Of a stretch of 64,000 bases of DNA, positions 12,701 through 23,232 are shown piece after piece. A program made the position numbers and the translations under genes. The stretch is from Acorus gramineus (taxonomy: Eukaryota; Streptophyta; Magnoliopsida; Acorales; Acoraceae): contig JAUJYN010000012.1 in NCBI GenBank assembly GCA_030737835.1, positions 10,084,618 through 10,148,617 on the forward strand, written 5' to 3'. Each line of letters opens with the position of its first letter. The first letter of the stretch is position 1. Under the pieces are notes generated by a model that worked only from the letters and a program-made list of their open reading frames with translations, made no database searches and had not been told where the DNA came from.

Positions 12701-13716
12701 CACACTCCTCCTCTGTGTGATCCAAAACACATCAGACTTCTTGGTCATATAAAGCCCTGGATCAATAATAATCGGCTTTGCTCGCTGAAACCTAAATTTA
12801 AACCTCCCAAATAAATACAATGAGAAGAAAGAAAGTAAAAAAAAAAATTGATCTTTTAAAAAAGGGGAAAGCACAGTTCATTCAACACGCACTCTTTCCA
12901 ACCAATGTTGCTCGTGTGATCGATGAAATTGAGATCCCGGGGCAGGTCAGAGAACACATGCAGCAGATCTAAACAACAACAACACAACAACAACTATAAA
13001 GAAAAATCCACAATTTCCATCAAACAAAAAAAAAGAAGACAATTTCCGAATCTCTGGTTCTCACCATCCTGCCGGACAAGCGGGTAATCCGAAGCGCTAA
13101 GATTGATGAACCAGTCCCACTCCCCGCCCTCCCGGAGCAGAATCGCAGCGGCGTGGAGCGTATTCGCAACCATAGTGGGACCCCTATAGGTCACGAGATT
13201 CGCTCTCGTGATCATCCTGACATTCCCAACAGCCCGGAAGACCGGATGCCCCTCAACGTAGCGACGCACCCCGAGACGCTCCGTCGACGGGGCCTCCAAA
13301 TCGAGATGGACGACGTACTGGTTGTTGGGGTGGTAGAGCGCCATCAACGTGCGTTTGAGCATGTCGCCGTCGCCAATCGAGCCGGAGATCAGGTAAGCGA
13401 TGCGGGGGGTTGAGGAGAGGGAGGAGGAGGAGATCTTGAGTTTGGATTCGACGAAGATGGAGGAGGAGGAGGAGGAGGTGGAGGAGGGGGAGAGGAAGGA
13501 GAAGAGGCCGGCGTCGGGTGAGGAGAGGGTGGTGAGGAAGAAGAGGACGACGGAGAAGGTGGAGCCGACGGCGAGGATGAGGAAGTATTTCCTGTATTCC
13601 ATGTTGATTGGGGGTTGTGGGTGTTGTTGGGGGAGGTTTGGGGATGAATGTTGTTGCTGTTGCTGTTGGTGCCTGAGGGTCAGGAATGCCTTGAGGCTCT
13701 TCTTCATCTCCCTCAT
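6773..13716 (-). CDS. Beta-glucuronosyltransferase GlcAT14A-like (GT14, Core-2/I-branching domain)
   Basis: Four exons on the minus strand: 13716-13065, 12968-12893, 12791-12676 and 7287-6773, phases 1, 2, 1, all GT-AG; 452 residues, near the Arabidopsis length. It is a type II Golgi membrane protein: a Gln-rich cytosolic tail (residues 17-22 are six Q), a membrane segment at about 43-65, a Ser-rich stem, then the GT14 domain starting PRIAYLISGS. Conserved blocks are DWFINLSASDYPLV, SNIGWKEFQRAKP (split between exons 2 and 3), AFKLFTGSAWMALSR, WGWDNLPRTVLMYY and HFISWDNPPKQHPH. The family adds glucuronic acid to beta-1,6-galactan chains of arabinogalactan proteins. The start at 13716 was chosen as the first in-frame ATG; the ATG at 13707 is also possible. 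Intron 3 is 5.4 kb and holds LINE and Ty3/gypsy remnants. Substrate preference within the family cannot be told. Confidence 0.93.
8333..8760 (-). mobile_element. LINE remnant with duplicated zinc-binding end
   Basis: In intron 3 of the GT14 gene, minus strand. The translated piece shows the reverse-transcriptase zinc-binding module that closes plant L1 ORF2: FMWLVYNERILT, then CLFCGSDPETVENLLIQC. The zinc module is present twice because a 164-bp unit is repeated in tandem (8333-8496 and 8497-8651, about 98 percent alike). Frames before the module are interrupted, so the element is dead. It may extend to about 9300, but similarity is weak there. Confidence 0.65.
9668..9960 (-). mobile_element. 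Probable LINE 3' end
   Basis: Read on the minus strand, the segment ends GACTCTCCTATCTTATTTC followed by an A-rich tail at about 9668-9682. A GGAGATCCCTYGTCTCC block (9731-9750) is shared with the segment at 51990-52070, which argues for one retroposon family. No coding frame remains. Confidence 0.4.
11400..12130 (-). mobile_element. Ty3/gypsy fossil (integrase C-terminal part)
   Basis: Inside intron 3 of the GT14 gene on the minus strand. Short translated blocks such as GPFEILECINNNAYHLKLP and FNVENVVHYY are those of the end of Ty3/gypsy polyproteins, after the integrase core. It is a broken, partial copy with no recognisable LTR pair; several breaks are present and it looks old. Confidence 0.6.
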
Positions 13717-14333
13717 TTTCTTTTGATGATCCCTGTTTCTTGGATTTTTATGTCACAGAGAGGGGACTGTATGTGAGGGGAAGGAAGGGGGGATCTTTGG
13801 GAATGGTTTTTATTGGGTTTGGTTGGGTTGGTTTTTTCCATTTGCTGGTTGGTGAAGGAAAGTTTCTTTCTTGCTTTCTTTATTTTTTTGTTTTTTTTGT
13901 TTTTAATTCAGATCTCTTTGTTCGCGTCCGTGATTTATTTCAAAGAGGAAAATGATACGTCGTATGTGCAGCCTCTTTTCGCATTTCTTTTTTTTTTTTT
14001 AATTATATACTGTCTCATTGTAATATATATATTGTGATGCAATAACATATTTTTTATAAATAAAATAAAAAAATTTCATATGTTACGGTTGAGTCTCATT
14101 TATTATGATAGCATAGCATACACTATATTTTCATATAGTGTATGGAACTGTTGTATACTCTTGTAATAATATACCTGAAACTGTGGGTCCGACCCGTCAA
14201 CCCACTTAAATCTGACGAACAGATTAATGCAAAAATTTTAGAATCTGGGACCAAATATCAGGTTATATATTTTATTTGTGGCTATCAAATACTGATTCCC
14301 CAAATCCCTAAAATATATATCAAATCCCACTAA
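13717..14333. other. GT14 5' region and A+T-rich spacer
   Basis: The first 100 bases or so are presumably the GT14 5' leader and promoter on the minus strand. T-rich runs fill 13860-14000. A short imperfect palindrome ATACACTATATTTTCATATAGTGTAT lies near 14118-14144, given here in shortened description: two 10-base arms around TTTT. No other feature recognised. Confidence 0.35.
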
Positions 14334-14525
14334 GGGTGCGTTTGGTTGCGCGATTGCGCAGCGTTTGCGATTGCAGGAAGCTACGTTTAAACCAAACAGT
14401 TTTACTATAGCAGCTTCCTGCACATAGATTTCAGACAAATAGTGCCCAAAAGCTGTGATTTTAATCAGTTTTAAAACCCAGATTCATGCAGAATCAGTTT
14501 TGCAATCGCGCAACCAAACGCACCC
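14334..14525. mobile_element. PIF/Harbinger-like MITE, whole
   Basis: A 192-bp element with 24-bp terminal inverted repeats beginning GGGTGCGTTTGGTTGCGCGA, perfect at both ends, flanked by a 3-bp target repeat TAA (14331-14333 and 14526-14528). No coding frame. The TAA target and the GGG...GTTTGG ends are those of Tourist-type MITEs. It lies about 620 bp upstream of the GT14 start codon, so it could influence that promoter (inference). Confidence 0.88.
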
Positions 14526-14528
14526 TAA

Positions 14529-14892
14529 ATCTAGGACCTCCCTCCATCCGTCCGATGAGAGAGAGATCCACCATCGATCTTAAGGCATCCACAGTAGCTT
14601 TATAAATAGGGAACCAAACTATTGAGTTATGTGAAAAATCTTTTTCTACAACACAATTAATTTTTCATTGGCTGACTTGAGTGTAGGAGGGTGTTCTACA
14701 GGTCATCCCCACCCTGTTTCCACGACGCTCAAGGTCTAGGATTACTAGCATCTAAGCGATACCCATCAAAGGAAGTAGAGCGGACGGATCATGCATCCCA
14801 GATCTGGTTTGTCATTTTTTGTTCCTCCAGGCGCTGTCTATGGAACCTTAACACGAAAGCCTAGCTCGTGATCATGCCGACTCCGATGACCC
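14529..14892. other. Spacer between MITE and TRIM
   Basis: No gene. A sequence starting TTAAGGCATCCACAGTAGC at 14580 is like the left end of a MITE whose right end could be the GGAGATGCCCTAA at about 16652; the two would bracket the TRIM and hAT-like insertions. This pairing is speculative. Confidence 0.3.
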
Positions 14893-15070
14893 TGTGACGC
14901 CTGGCCCAGGCCCAAGAGTCCCAAGAGGCCCATGGATTGAGTGAGGGTAAGGGTGTTTAGTCCCACATCGCCTAATGGGAGGAGATAGTCTGTGCTTATA
15001 TGTGAGCACGGCTCTTACACACCAAAACACATTTTAAAGCCGTGAGTCCATTGAGGGACAAAGCGGATAA
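14893..15070 (+). mobile_element. TRIM LTR copy, plus orientation
   Basis: Begins TGTGACGCC and follows the LTR of the neighbouring TRIM closely, including GTTTAGTCCCACATCGCC and CTTATATGTGAGCACGGC. It is truncated near 15070 where it abuts an opposite-facing copy, making a head-to-head pair. Confidence 0.7.
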
Positions 15071-15473
15071 ATAAGCACAAACTGTCTTCTCCCATTAGGC
15101 GATGTGGGACTAAACATTAAACCCTCACCTTCACCCAATCCATGGGCCTCTCGGGACTGTTGGGCCTCTCCCTCAATGGGCCGGGCGTCACAATCACCCC
15201 CCTAATGGGCCACACGTCCTCATGTGGGGCCGCACCCACTATCACGAAATGGACAGGCTCTGATACCAATTGTAACACCCTAGGCTTACGCAACAAGAAA
15301 TTGTCCGTTTTGCCCCTAAATGAGCTCACGGCTTTAAAACGCGTCTTGGTGTGTAAGAGTTGTGCTCACATATAAGCACAGACTATCTTCTCCCATTAGA
15401 TGATGTGGGACTAAACACCCTCACCCAATCTAGAGGCCTCTTGGGACTTCTTGGGCCTGAGCAAGGTGTTACA
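15071..15473 (-). mobile_element. TRIM-like LTR element, minus orientation
   Basis: Parts on the minus strand: 5' LTR 15473-15271 (203 bp, TGTAACACC...GGTGTTACA), a primer-binding site TGGTATCAGAGCC at 15268-15256 complementary to initiator methionine tRNA, a non-coding internal part of only 78 bp, a polypurine tract AGGGGGGTGAT just before 15192, and a 3' LTR 15192-15071 that is truncated. Short LTRs, a PBS, a PPT and no genes define a terminal-repeat retrotransposon in miniature, which relies on enzymes of other elements. It looks moderately old; the two LTRs have diverged clearly. Confidence 0.8.
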
Positions 15474-16072
15474 CATTTTGAATCCTCATTTACATTCGGA
15501 TAGACAGAATTTTTATTTTTGAATCAAGATACATGTTAGGTGTATCTCAATAATACATGCACGTTGTGTTTGTGAGGAACCATATATTGTTGATTGTACT
15601 CAACCTTCAAGAGTTGAAGAGATGGAGGCCGATGATGACGAGCGCCTCCGACGGTTCCTGGCTCGACATAGTAGAGGCACTGCAATGAAGGAATATAAAT
15701 TGTTTGTTTCAAGTTCGATGTATTTAAATATTCTGCGTGTTGCAAGTTCGATGTATTTCAGTTAATGTAATGTTTGATGTATTTCACTTAATGTAATGTA
15801 GTTCTCTTAATATTTAATTGTTCAAGAATTATTTTTTTATTTTAATTAAAAATAATTATAAAATAATTCAATATTAGTATCATTTTGAAAGTCTCAACGA
15901 GACCTTTCCAGCTATATTATTTTTGTTAAAAATAGATTAACGGATTCAAATATTCTTAACAATAAACTAATTAGTATATAAAGTGAAAAATGGTTTAAAA
16001 AGTGCAAAAGGGGATATGGAGGTGGCTTTCAAATATGGATGGTCAAATCTAAATCACCAAATTTGGAGGTGG
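15474..16072. other. Spacer
   Basis: A short GA-rich, non-coding part (15600-15680) followed by A+T-rich sequence with repeated TTCGATGTATTT and TAATGTAATGT motifs near 15715-15800. No gene recognised. Confidence 0.35.
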
Positions 16073-16080
16073 ATATGAAG

Positions 16081-16594
16081 TAGGGCTGCAACTTGGGTCG
16101 GGTTGAACCCAAACCCGACGGGTTGAACCCGATTTTTACATGGGTTGGGTTGACCAAATCAGATTCGGGTTCACCAATTTGGGTTGACTTACAAATCGGG
16201 TTGGGTTGGGGTTGACCTCACTCACAACCTGACCCGACCCAACCCAACCCAACCCAACTCAAACCCGTAAACTAATAGTTAAAAAAAAATCATGGCTGTT
16301 CATTCTGTAGCTTCTAATATGGGTAGTCCAAATTTTAGGTAAATCTAGTTAATCTTACGGGTTGAGTCGGGTTGATTAATTTAATTTGCACATCATGTTA
16401 GAAATTCGGGTTGGGTCAAGTTGGTCCAATTCGAGTTGAAAATTGGGTTGGGGTTGGGTTAGTCCAATTCAGGTCGGGTCGGGTTGGTTTATTTAATTAC
16501 GGGTTGGGTTCGGGTTGGTTCAATTCGGATTGAAAATCGGGTTGGGTTCTGGTTGAAGTCAACCAGAACCCAACCCGCCCGAGTTGCAGCCCTA
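16081..16594. mobile_element. hAT-like MITE made of GGGTTGGGTT units
   Basis: A 514-bp element with ends TAGGGCTGCAACT and AGTTGCAGCCCTA, flanked by an 8-bp target repeat (ATATGAAG at 16073-16080, ATATGGAG at 16595-16602; 7 of 8 match). TAGGG ends and an 8-bp target are those of hAT elements. The interior is built of GGGTTGGGTC/GGGTTGGGTT strings facing one way on the left and right arms, C-rich near 16220-16260, so arms can pair. No coding frame. Confidence 0.8.
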
Positions 16595-16726
16595 ATATGG
16601 AGTGTGATTGGAGCACACTACACTCCATATCTTGAAATTTGGAGGGTGGTTGGAGATGCCCTAAGAACGGTTTAAATTCAAAATAACTTTAGTTAAAAGT
16701 TGAGTCACATGCTTATATAATTCTTT

Positions 16727-17273
16727 TAAATTTGGAAAAAATTCCAAATAGCCCCCCAGTAAAATGCCTAAAATCAATATAACCCCCTGAAATTTTCTAA
16801 AGCTCATATAACCCCCTTAAAATAGTTATATAAATTCAAATAGCCCCTTGAGTTAAACTTTCATGAAGTATATACTGTGAATATTCTATCTGGTTAACCC
16901 TAGTTGAAAACATAGTATACCAAAAACCCCTTACAATGTGTTAAAAATACAAAAAATCATCTATAAATGATTATTTTACCCCCAGATAGATTATATAATC
17001 CTATCCAAAAGGATAAAATCATCATTTATAGATGATTTTTCACATTTTTAACACATTGTAGAGATTTTTTAACATACTATATTTTCAATCAGAACTAACC
17101 AGACAGAATATTCACAGATAATCCTAATATGTCAACAAAAATTTAACTCATGAAGCTATTTAGATTTATATAGGTGTTTTGAGAGGTTACATAGATTTTA
17201 AAAAAAATCAGGGGGTTATATGTATTTTAAAAAGTTACAGGGGGTTCTATGGATAATTCCCTTTAATTTAAAC
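16727..17273. repeat. Foldback element (about 547-bp inverted repeat)
   Basis: The left half from TAAATTTGG at 16727 pairs along its length with the right half ending CCTTTAATTTA at 17273; the loop is near 16985-17000 around a CATCTATAAATGAT/ATCATTTATAGATG hairpin. Arms share ATAACCCCCTGA blocks. No target repeat was certain. It is a MITE-type foldback; a related partial copy seems to lie at 19445-19690. Confidence 0.7.
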
Positions 17274-18362
17274 TACTAATTAATTATGGGCCAACAAGGA
17301 CCCAGTAAAAACTGTGGTTAAAACCCACGATACCCAACCCATCGGAGCTGTATACACATTTTTGCTTCCTGGGGATTAAATGCATCCCCGATGAGATGGG
17401 GGGCGTCCCCACTCCCCATGCACCACGTCAAGCGTGGGTGGGACCCTTTAAATTTTGGTGCTTTGAATCTTATCAGAGCGATCTTGGGAAATTATTTTTT
17501 TAAAAAAAAACTTCAATCTAAAGATAAGCCAACACACAATTCAATAATCTTAGATCAGTGAAATATAATATGTATATATTATATATATAAAAAGCAATCA
17601 TCACCCACTTTTCAAGTAAAGGTGAAGCACGCCCTAGAACTTATATGCATATTTAAATAGAACTTTAGGACTTATTCTTGTATATACAGTTATTCTAGTG
17701 TAACAGTAAAATAATTGATTGTGTTTTGAATTATTCTCGTTGGAAAACATAATAATAAAATTTTTGCTATTTAAATAAAATATGAATAAAATATAAATAA
17801 AAATTTATAAAAGAAGAAAAAATGATGATAGTTGATTTGATAAATTATTTAAGAGAGATGATAACAGTTGATTTGACAGTGGACCCATATATTCTTTGAA
17901 TAAAATAACCTATAATAACTTTAATTCAAAAGTTTGGCCAAAATCCATATATCAGTTTATTTCGACATAGTTTATCCCTGGTATTCAAGGCTCCCAAACA
18001 ATCAAAATCCACCATTCTCATTTATTCCAGGATATTCCAACCCCTACTCCACATCCCAACGGGGGCTTAGATTGTAGTTACAAAAGACTTCAAGATAATC
18101 AGAAGAATTAATGCAATCACTACATATATAAGACATCTTGTAACTGAAATTAAACCCAACAAGATCAATGTCTCTGTGGCGCTCGGATTAATATAATATA
18201 ATATAATTGATGTATAATATAATTGATTTAATTGATGTATATAAGTGGTACAACATTCAATTAGAAATAGAGCTAGGATGACTCGTGATTCATATCTCCT
18301 AATTGTACATTTCAATGATCGAACTCCACGACCTACTAAGATGGAATATACAGCTAGTATGC
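17274..18362. other. Intergenic, downstream of DUF538
   Basis: A+T-rich. The segment ending CCCCTACTCCACATCCCAACGGGGGC near 18040-18068 resembles one end of a MITE, the partner of which was not found with certainty. No gene. Confidence 0.35.
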
Positions 18363-18368
18363 TTTATT
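18363..18368 (-). terminator. Probable poly(A) signal of the DUF538 gene
   Basis: TTTATT reads AATAAA on the coding strand, about 56 bp after the stop codon at 18424-18426. Confidence 0.45.
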
Positions 18369-18423
18369 GTTCAACTACCATTGGGGATAGAGGAGGATGA
18401 ACCAGTTTGTTGCCTTTCAACTA

Positions 18424-21398
18424 TTATTCTGTAAGCAGCATTGGAAGATCATCCCATACAGGCTCTGGAAACTGCAAAGTAAAACAGACAGAATGTTAAC
18501 AATCATTTTCATGCACTGCAATCATAAATAGAAAAACAAAAAAAATTAGAAAATCTTGATCTTACAGATAATGTCAGCAGAAAAAGTACTCATTTGTGTT
18601 AAAAAAATTAATGGATCACATTTATTTGTACAATCTTAACGATAGTGATCTGTGCATGTGCAACATGGAGTCACTGCTTAAGTGGACCAGAATATATGTA
18701 GAAAATATGTGGGAGATGGTGATCCTTTTTATCAAAAACGGGCTACTACTGTGCTGGGGCAAAAAGTATCTCATTGGTAGGCGGGAGATTGCAGATTTCT
18801 GAGTAGACAAGAGTGTGGGCTTGTGCTGGCTGAGACTGGGTAGATAAATAATCCCTAATCAAATGGCTCCATACACCTTCTACAGGCGACAGGCTTCCAC
18901 CTTTACACAAAAAGGTTACTGAGTATTCAACGGAGAAAGACTCTGAGCCAGAAGGCACTGAAGTCTGCAGACCCCTATAGCCAACCGATCAACCCAGCAA
19001 CCACAGAAAAAGGTCACTAAGTATATAACTGGGAAAGACTCAGGTCTGCCAGAAGAAATAATGTCGGCAGACCCCTGTTGTCAACCAATCACCACATAAA
19101 CCACAATGGTCACTCACAGCAAAAAAAAAAAAAAAATTGCAGCAGATTCGACTCTTGAATTGCGAACATGGGAAGAATATCGAATAAGTGTTAGATGACC
19201 GAGGGAAACAAGCCCAAAAGTGTTAATTAGCAGAAAATGATTGCTTGTGGACCACCCATAAGAGTTTCCATGCAATTAATATTAGCATCAACACAACCTA
19301 TTGCCTGATGATCCGAGTCATCTTTATTTCATGCTTGCCATAAAGTTCAATTATAGGTCATTCTCAGGTCTAATATCATAATGTCACACATTAGGGTTAG
19401 CAAATATTAATAATTCCCAGGCATTAAACTGAAAGATAATGAAGATTTATTTTTTGGGTAAAATCGATATAACTCCTTGTAAACTTGTCAAAATCCAATA
19501 TAATCCTCATAAAAACATAAAGTTGACATAACTCCCTACAAACTATCTTGGTGAAATGATTTAGTCCCTGAGTGAATTTACAAATCACCGTCGGTAAAGA
19601 AGGCATATTCTTGGTATATTCTGTTTAGTTGTAATAGTTAAAAATGTATTCAATATATCCCTGAAATGATACAAAAATAATAATAAAAAAAAATCCCTGT
19701 ATTGACTAAAAATACCCCAAACATATCTTCTTATCAACCTTTTGCAGCCAATCTTTTTTTTTTTTTTTTTTTTGGTATTGAAAGCTTACCATTGATGCTG
19801 TTTATAAGACTTCATTTATATCGTGCCACCTTGGCCACCACCATTGCCAATACTGTTGCTACCTACCATTGTCGCCACCAATACAATTTCTTCATCACAA
19901 TGCATCTCTACCATTGCCACTGCCACTACTGATCGCCTCACCTTTCTCACTTCTTCCCCAGCAATTCAACCATATCTTATGGACACAATAACTATAATCA
20001 CTATTGCAAGATTTGCAAGAAGGGCCCACGGCATGTAAGAAGTATGGTTGCGCATTGGGTGATCACATGAGGGCACAGACATGCCCTTGACCATTTAATA
20101 CGATGTGGTACTAGCATGCTGGGAGCATATACAAGCCCAGGCATTGTTGATGAAGCAGACAACCGCCTAGGCCCATATGGATCGTCTAGGCGTCACCATG
20201 ACAACTATGGTGCCACCTAAGTGCGACACATGCGCCATGTGTGGTGCATATCGCACATGGTGCAATGGCTGGAAAACTAGCCGATTTAGACCCCAATGGT
20301 ATACCAAAATCAAAAAACTATCCAAGTTCTCAAATCTCTCAAACTCTCAATCATAGCTTTTTTTCTCTCAATTTTTCCATTTCAACTAGTTATTTTTATG
20401 TCTAACTCTTTAAATTTTTCAATTTTGATTGTAAGAGGTTATTAAAGTAGAGTTTGAAGATATGAAGGCTTTTGGAGGAGACTATTAAAGAGTTCATCAC
20501 TTGTTCACATCTTCTCTCAATCTCTTGTAATTTAATTTTTCAATACATAACAATAAACATGTCTTCAGCCGATTCCACCCCTACCGATGCATCCCTTAGA
20601 CCCATTTTCAATGACCCTTGTTGTATAGCCAACCCAACCCAGTCTGAGTCCTCGACCACAATCATCTCAACCTAGGTAAAGAATTCGTGATCGTTCTAGG
20701 GGAGTTCTTGATAGAAATGTTTAGTGGGGGGTAAATAATGATGCCGAACCTAAGAGTAGGAATACATCCCAAACCCAAACATCCACAGAAAGCCATTTAA
20801 AAAAAGAGGAGATGAGACATATAATTCACTAAACATATAAAAACCATAACAAAAGAATCAACAAGTGCAAAAAAGCATATAATTCAAGACACCAAAAAAA
20901 CCCTAAAAAAGCCTTTACCTTGAGAGACTCCAAGATCGACCCCTTCTTGCATGTGTGCACGTCGAGGAACTGCTTCACGTCGAGCCGCCGCGTGATGATC
21001 CCGACCTGGAAGTATATGTTATCGGACGGCGGAGGCAGATCCACCGTGATCTCATCAACGTTCAGCCAGAGGAAGAACCTCTTCACCTCGATCCCCTTCA
21101 ATTGGTGGATTCCGCCGTACTTGAGGTTCCCGGTTATCCGGCGGTCGTACCAGACCAGATACTCGAACTGCACGTAGCAGGGGCCCTCCAGATCCACTGT
21201 GAAATCCCCATCGGTGGAGAGGGTGTAGCTTTTCACAGTGTTTGGGAGGAGCCCCGGCGGGAGACCGAACTTCTTCAAGATGTCGTACACCGTCTCCGGC
21301 GGTTCCTCGGGCGGTGACGCAATCGAGGAATCCGCCGTGGCCGCGGTGATGAGGAGGAGGAGGAGGAGGAGGAAGAGATGGGTTTTTTGGGAGAGCAT
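18424..21398 (-). CDS. DUF538 family secreted protein, two exons
   Basis: Exon 1 is 21398-20919 and exon 2 is 18471-18424; both joints are GT-AG, phase 0, giving 175 residues. An N-terminal signal peptide with a long leucine run (about residues 8-22) is followed by the DUF538 fold: YDILKKFGLPPGLLPNTVKSY, a hydrophobic binding-protein-like barrel, then VGIITRRLDVKQFLDVHTC. The last exon of 48 bp supplies the conserved tail FPEPVWDDLPMLLTE. Without it the frame would run on into intron sequence for 29 codons. The function of the family is not established; its fold is related to lipid-binding BPI-like proteins and some members respond to stress. The 2.4 kb intron holds a degenerate tandem repeat and a partial foldback element. 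Confidence 0.9.
18907..19102. repeat. Degenerate tandem repeat, about 98-bp unit
   Basis: Two diverged copies (about 18907-19002 and 19003-19102) share AAAAAGGTYACTRAGTAT, GAAAGACTC, TCTGC/CGGCAGACCCCT and CAACCRATCA. Lies in the DUF538 intron and is non-coding. Confidence 0.6.
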
Positions 21399-22850
21399 TT
21401 TTTTTTATGGGGAGTAGCGTTTTGCGAAGAAAGAGGAAAAACTTTTTGATGAATTTTTTAGATTTGATTGTGAATTTATGTTTTTTTGGGGGAAATTAAT
21501 AAGTGTACCGTGGTGAACCATCTATCATTTCTATGTCCCTCGATATTTTTAAGTTTGTTTTAGATCTTTAAGAAAGAAAAAAAATTATTTTTAGGTCCTA
21601 ATATTAAAAATATCCTTATCTAATTATTTGAATGTCAACAATATACTAAATATACTGAGAGAATATTAACAGTGTACTGAAGAAAATTAATAATGTATTT
21701 GTGAGTATTTACTATGTACTAAAACTGTAAAACAATTGGATGTGAGACATTTCATACAAAAATTAATAATATATTAAAAATGTTAATGGCGTACTGTAGA
21801 TACTTAATAATGTATTAAAAAGTATTAATAATATACTAAATTAATTAGGCTTGAAGTATTTTTTATATTTGTGAATAACATTCCGTTAGAAGGACCTAAA
21901 GATAATATTTCTTATCTTTAAAAATTTTGAGGGACTTAAGAATAATAGATAAGACCACTACATGATTCCTAATTAATTTCCCCGCTTTTTCAACGGATAG
22001 ATATAGAATGCGGACAAAAATGACGCTGATTTAGGAGAGATTTACAAATTTTTGTTGACCGTTGGGAACTTCGAATGCAGCAGATGGAGACGGCGGTGGG
22101 GTACGTGAAAAGGTTTAGTGGTAGGTGGAGCCTTAAAATTCAATCTCATCGACATATTGTAAATTTTTAAAAATAGTAAATTTATTTAATAAAATATATA
22201 TTTTAATTAAAACAATATGTATTACTTAATTTTAAATTAAATGGATTTATTTTTAATAAATATAAAAAAAATTAACGAAGTATATAAGTATATATACTGC
22301 TGGATTGTTAAAAAGGTAAATGAGATTGTATTTAAGATTGTAAAACAAATCACGTATAGTATAGTATCGTTCATGTGAAAATAAGAAAATGTTTATGGTT
22401 ACACTAACAAAATATATATAATTTTATTTGAGACTGTAACAATAATAGAGTGTCACAATGCTAAAAAATAATTATTAAGTTTATTTGATTTGCACACTCT
22501 TTTCGCATGCTTCCATCTTCTTAGTAAGAAAAACGAGAGAAAATGAAAATGATGAGGCGCACGACCAATGAAGAGGAGTGGCAAGGAGGAGTGACGGAGT
22601 TATGGACTGATGAGGCGGAGGTGATCAGACGGGGAGATGTGTTCCACAAATGAAATGTGAAAAAAAAGCTAAAACATATCTTCAAAATAAGCGACATCCA
22701 AACATATTTACTAAAATTTGAAGGGGTGCAAATTGGAGGGGCATACTAACATATTCGAGGAGTACAAATAGATGCATATTTCATAATGACTTAGATGTGT
22801 CAGTCTCACACTCAATCAATCAGCTTGATTTACCACACATGTGAAACTAA
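21399..22850. other. Intergenic, upstream of DUF538
   Basis: The DUF538 5' leader and promoter lie at the left end (coding on the minus strand); no clear TATA box was seen. From 21640 to 21850 a loose repeat of TATTAATAATRTAYTAAA occurs. The rest is A+T-rich and featureless. Confidence 0.35.
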
Positions 22851-23071
22851 GGTCCCGTTTGGGACTGCAGCGTGGGACACGGCATCGGGGGAATTAGTCT
22901 CGCGATAGAGAAGTGGTGTTTTGAGGTGTTGCAAGAAAAAAAAAATGCCTTCCAACGCTTCCACCACCTTGAAAACACAGACGCAGGTATTTCATTTGGT
23001 TTGGAGGTGGGGTGGGGTTCCACCATGTTCACCAGCACAAATGACCCTACAACATGGTCCCAAACGGGCCC
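22851..23071. mobile_element. Harbinger-like MITE
   Basis: A 221-bp element with ends GGTCCCGTTTGGGAC and GGTCCCAAACGGGCCC, flanked by TAA at 22848-22850 and 23072-23074. Ends match the common plant GGGCCCGTTTGGGA family. A frame crosses it but has no family resemblance. Confidence 0.75.
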
Positions 23072-23232
23072 TAAGCATCTTAGTGTCTATATATATATCC
23101 AAAATTTTAAAAAAATTATCTGATATCTTAAAATTTACATTCATATCCAAAATAAAATATCTAGCATCAACTATTCGATCTGAAAAATATACTCATGTGT
23201 TTTAATAGTTTATTGCTATTTACTATGTTAAA

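Noticed and set aside
13153-13726. Plus-strand frames of 86 and 108 codons opposite the first GT14 exon
   Set aside because: They are antisense shadows of a well-supported exon with strong family similarity on the minus strand; Glu and Cys runs come from the Ser and Gln codon repeats.
16140-16560. Interstitial telomere array
   Set aside because: Units are GGGTTGGGTT/GGGTC rather than TTTAGGG, and the stretch is bounded by transposon ends with a target repeat.
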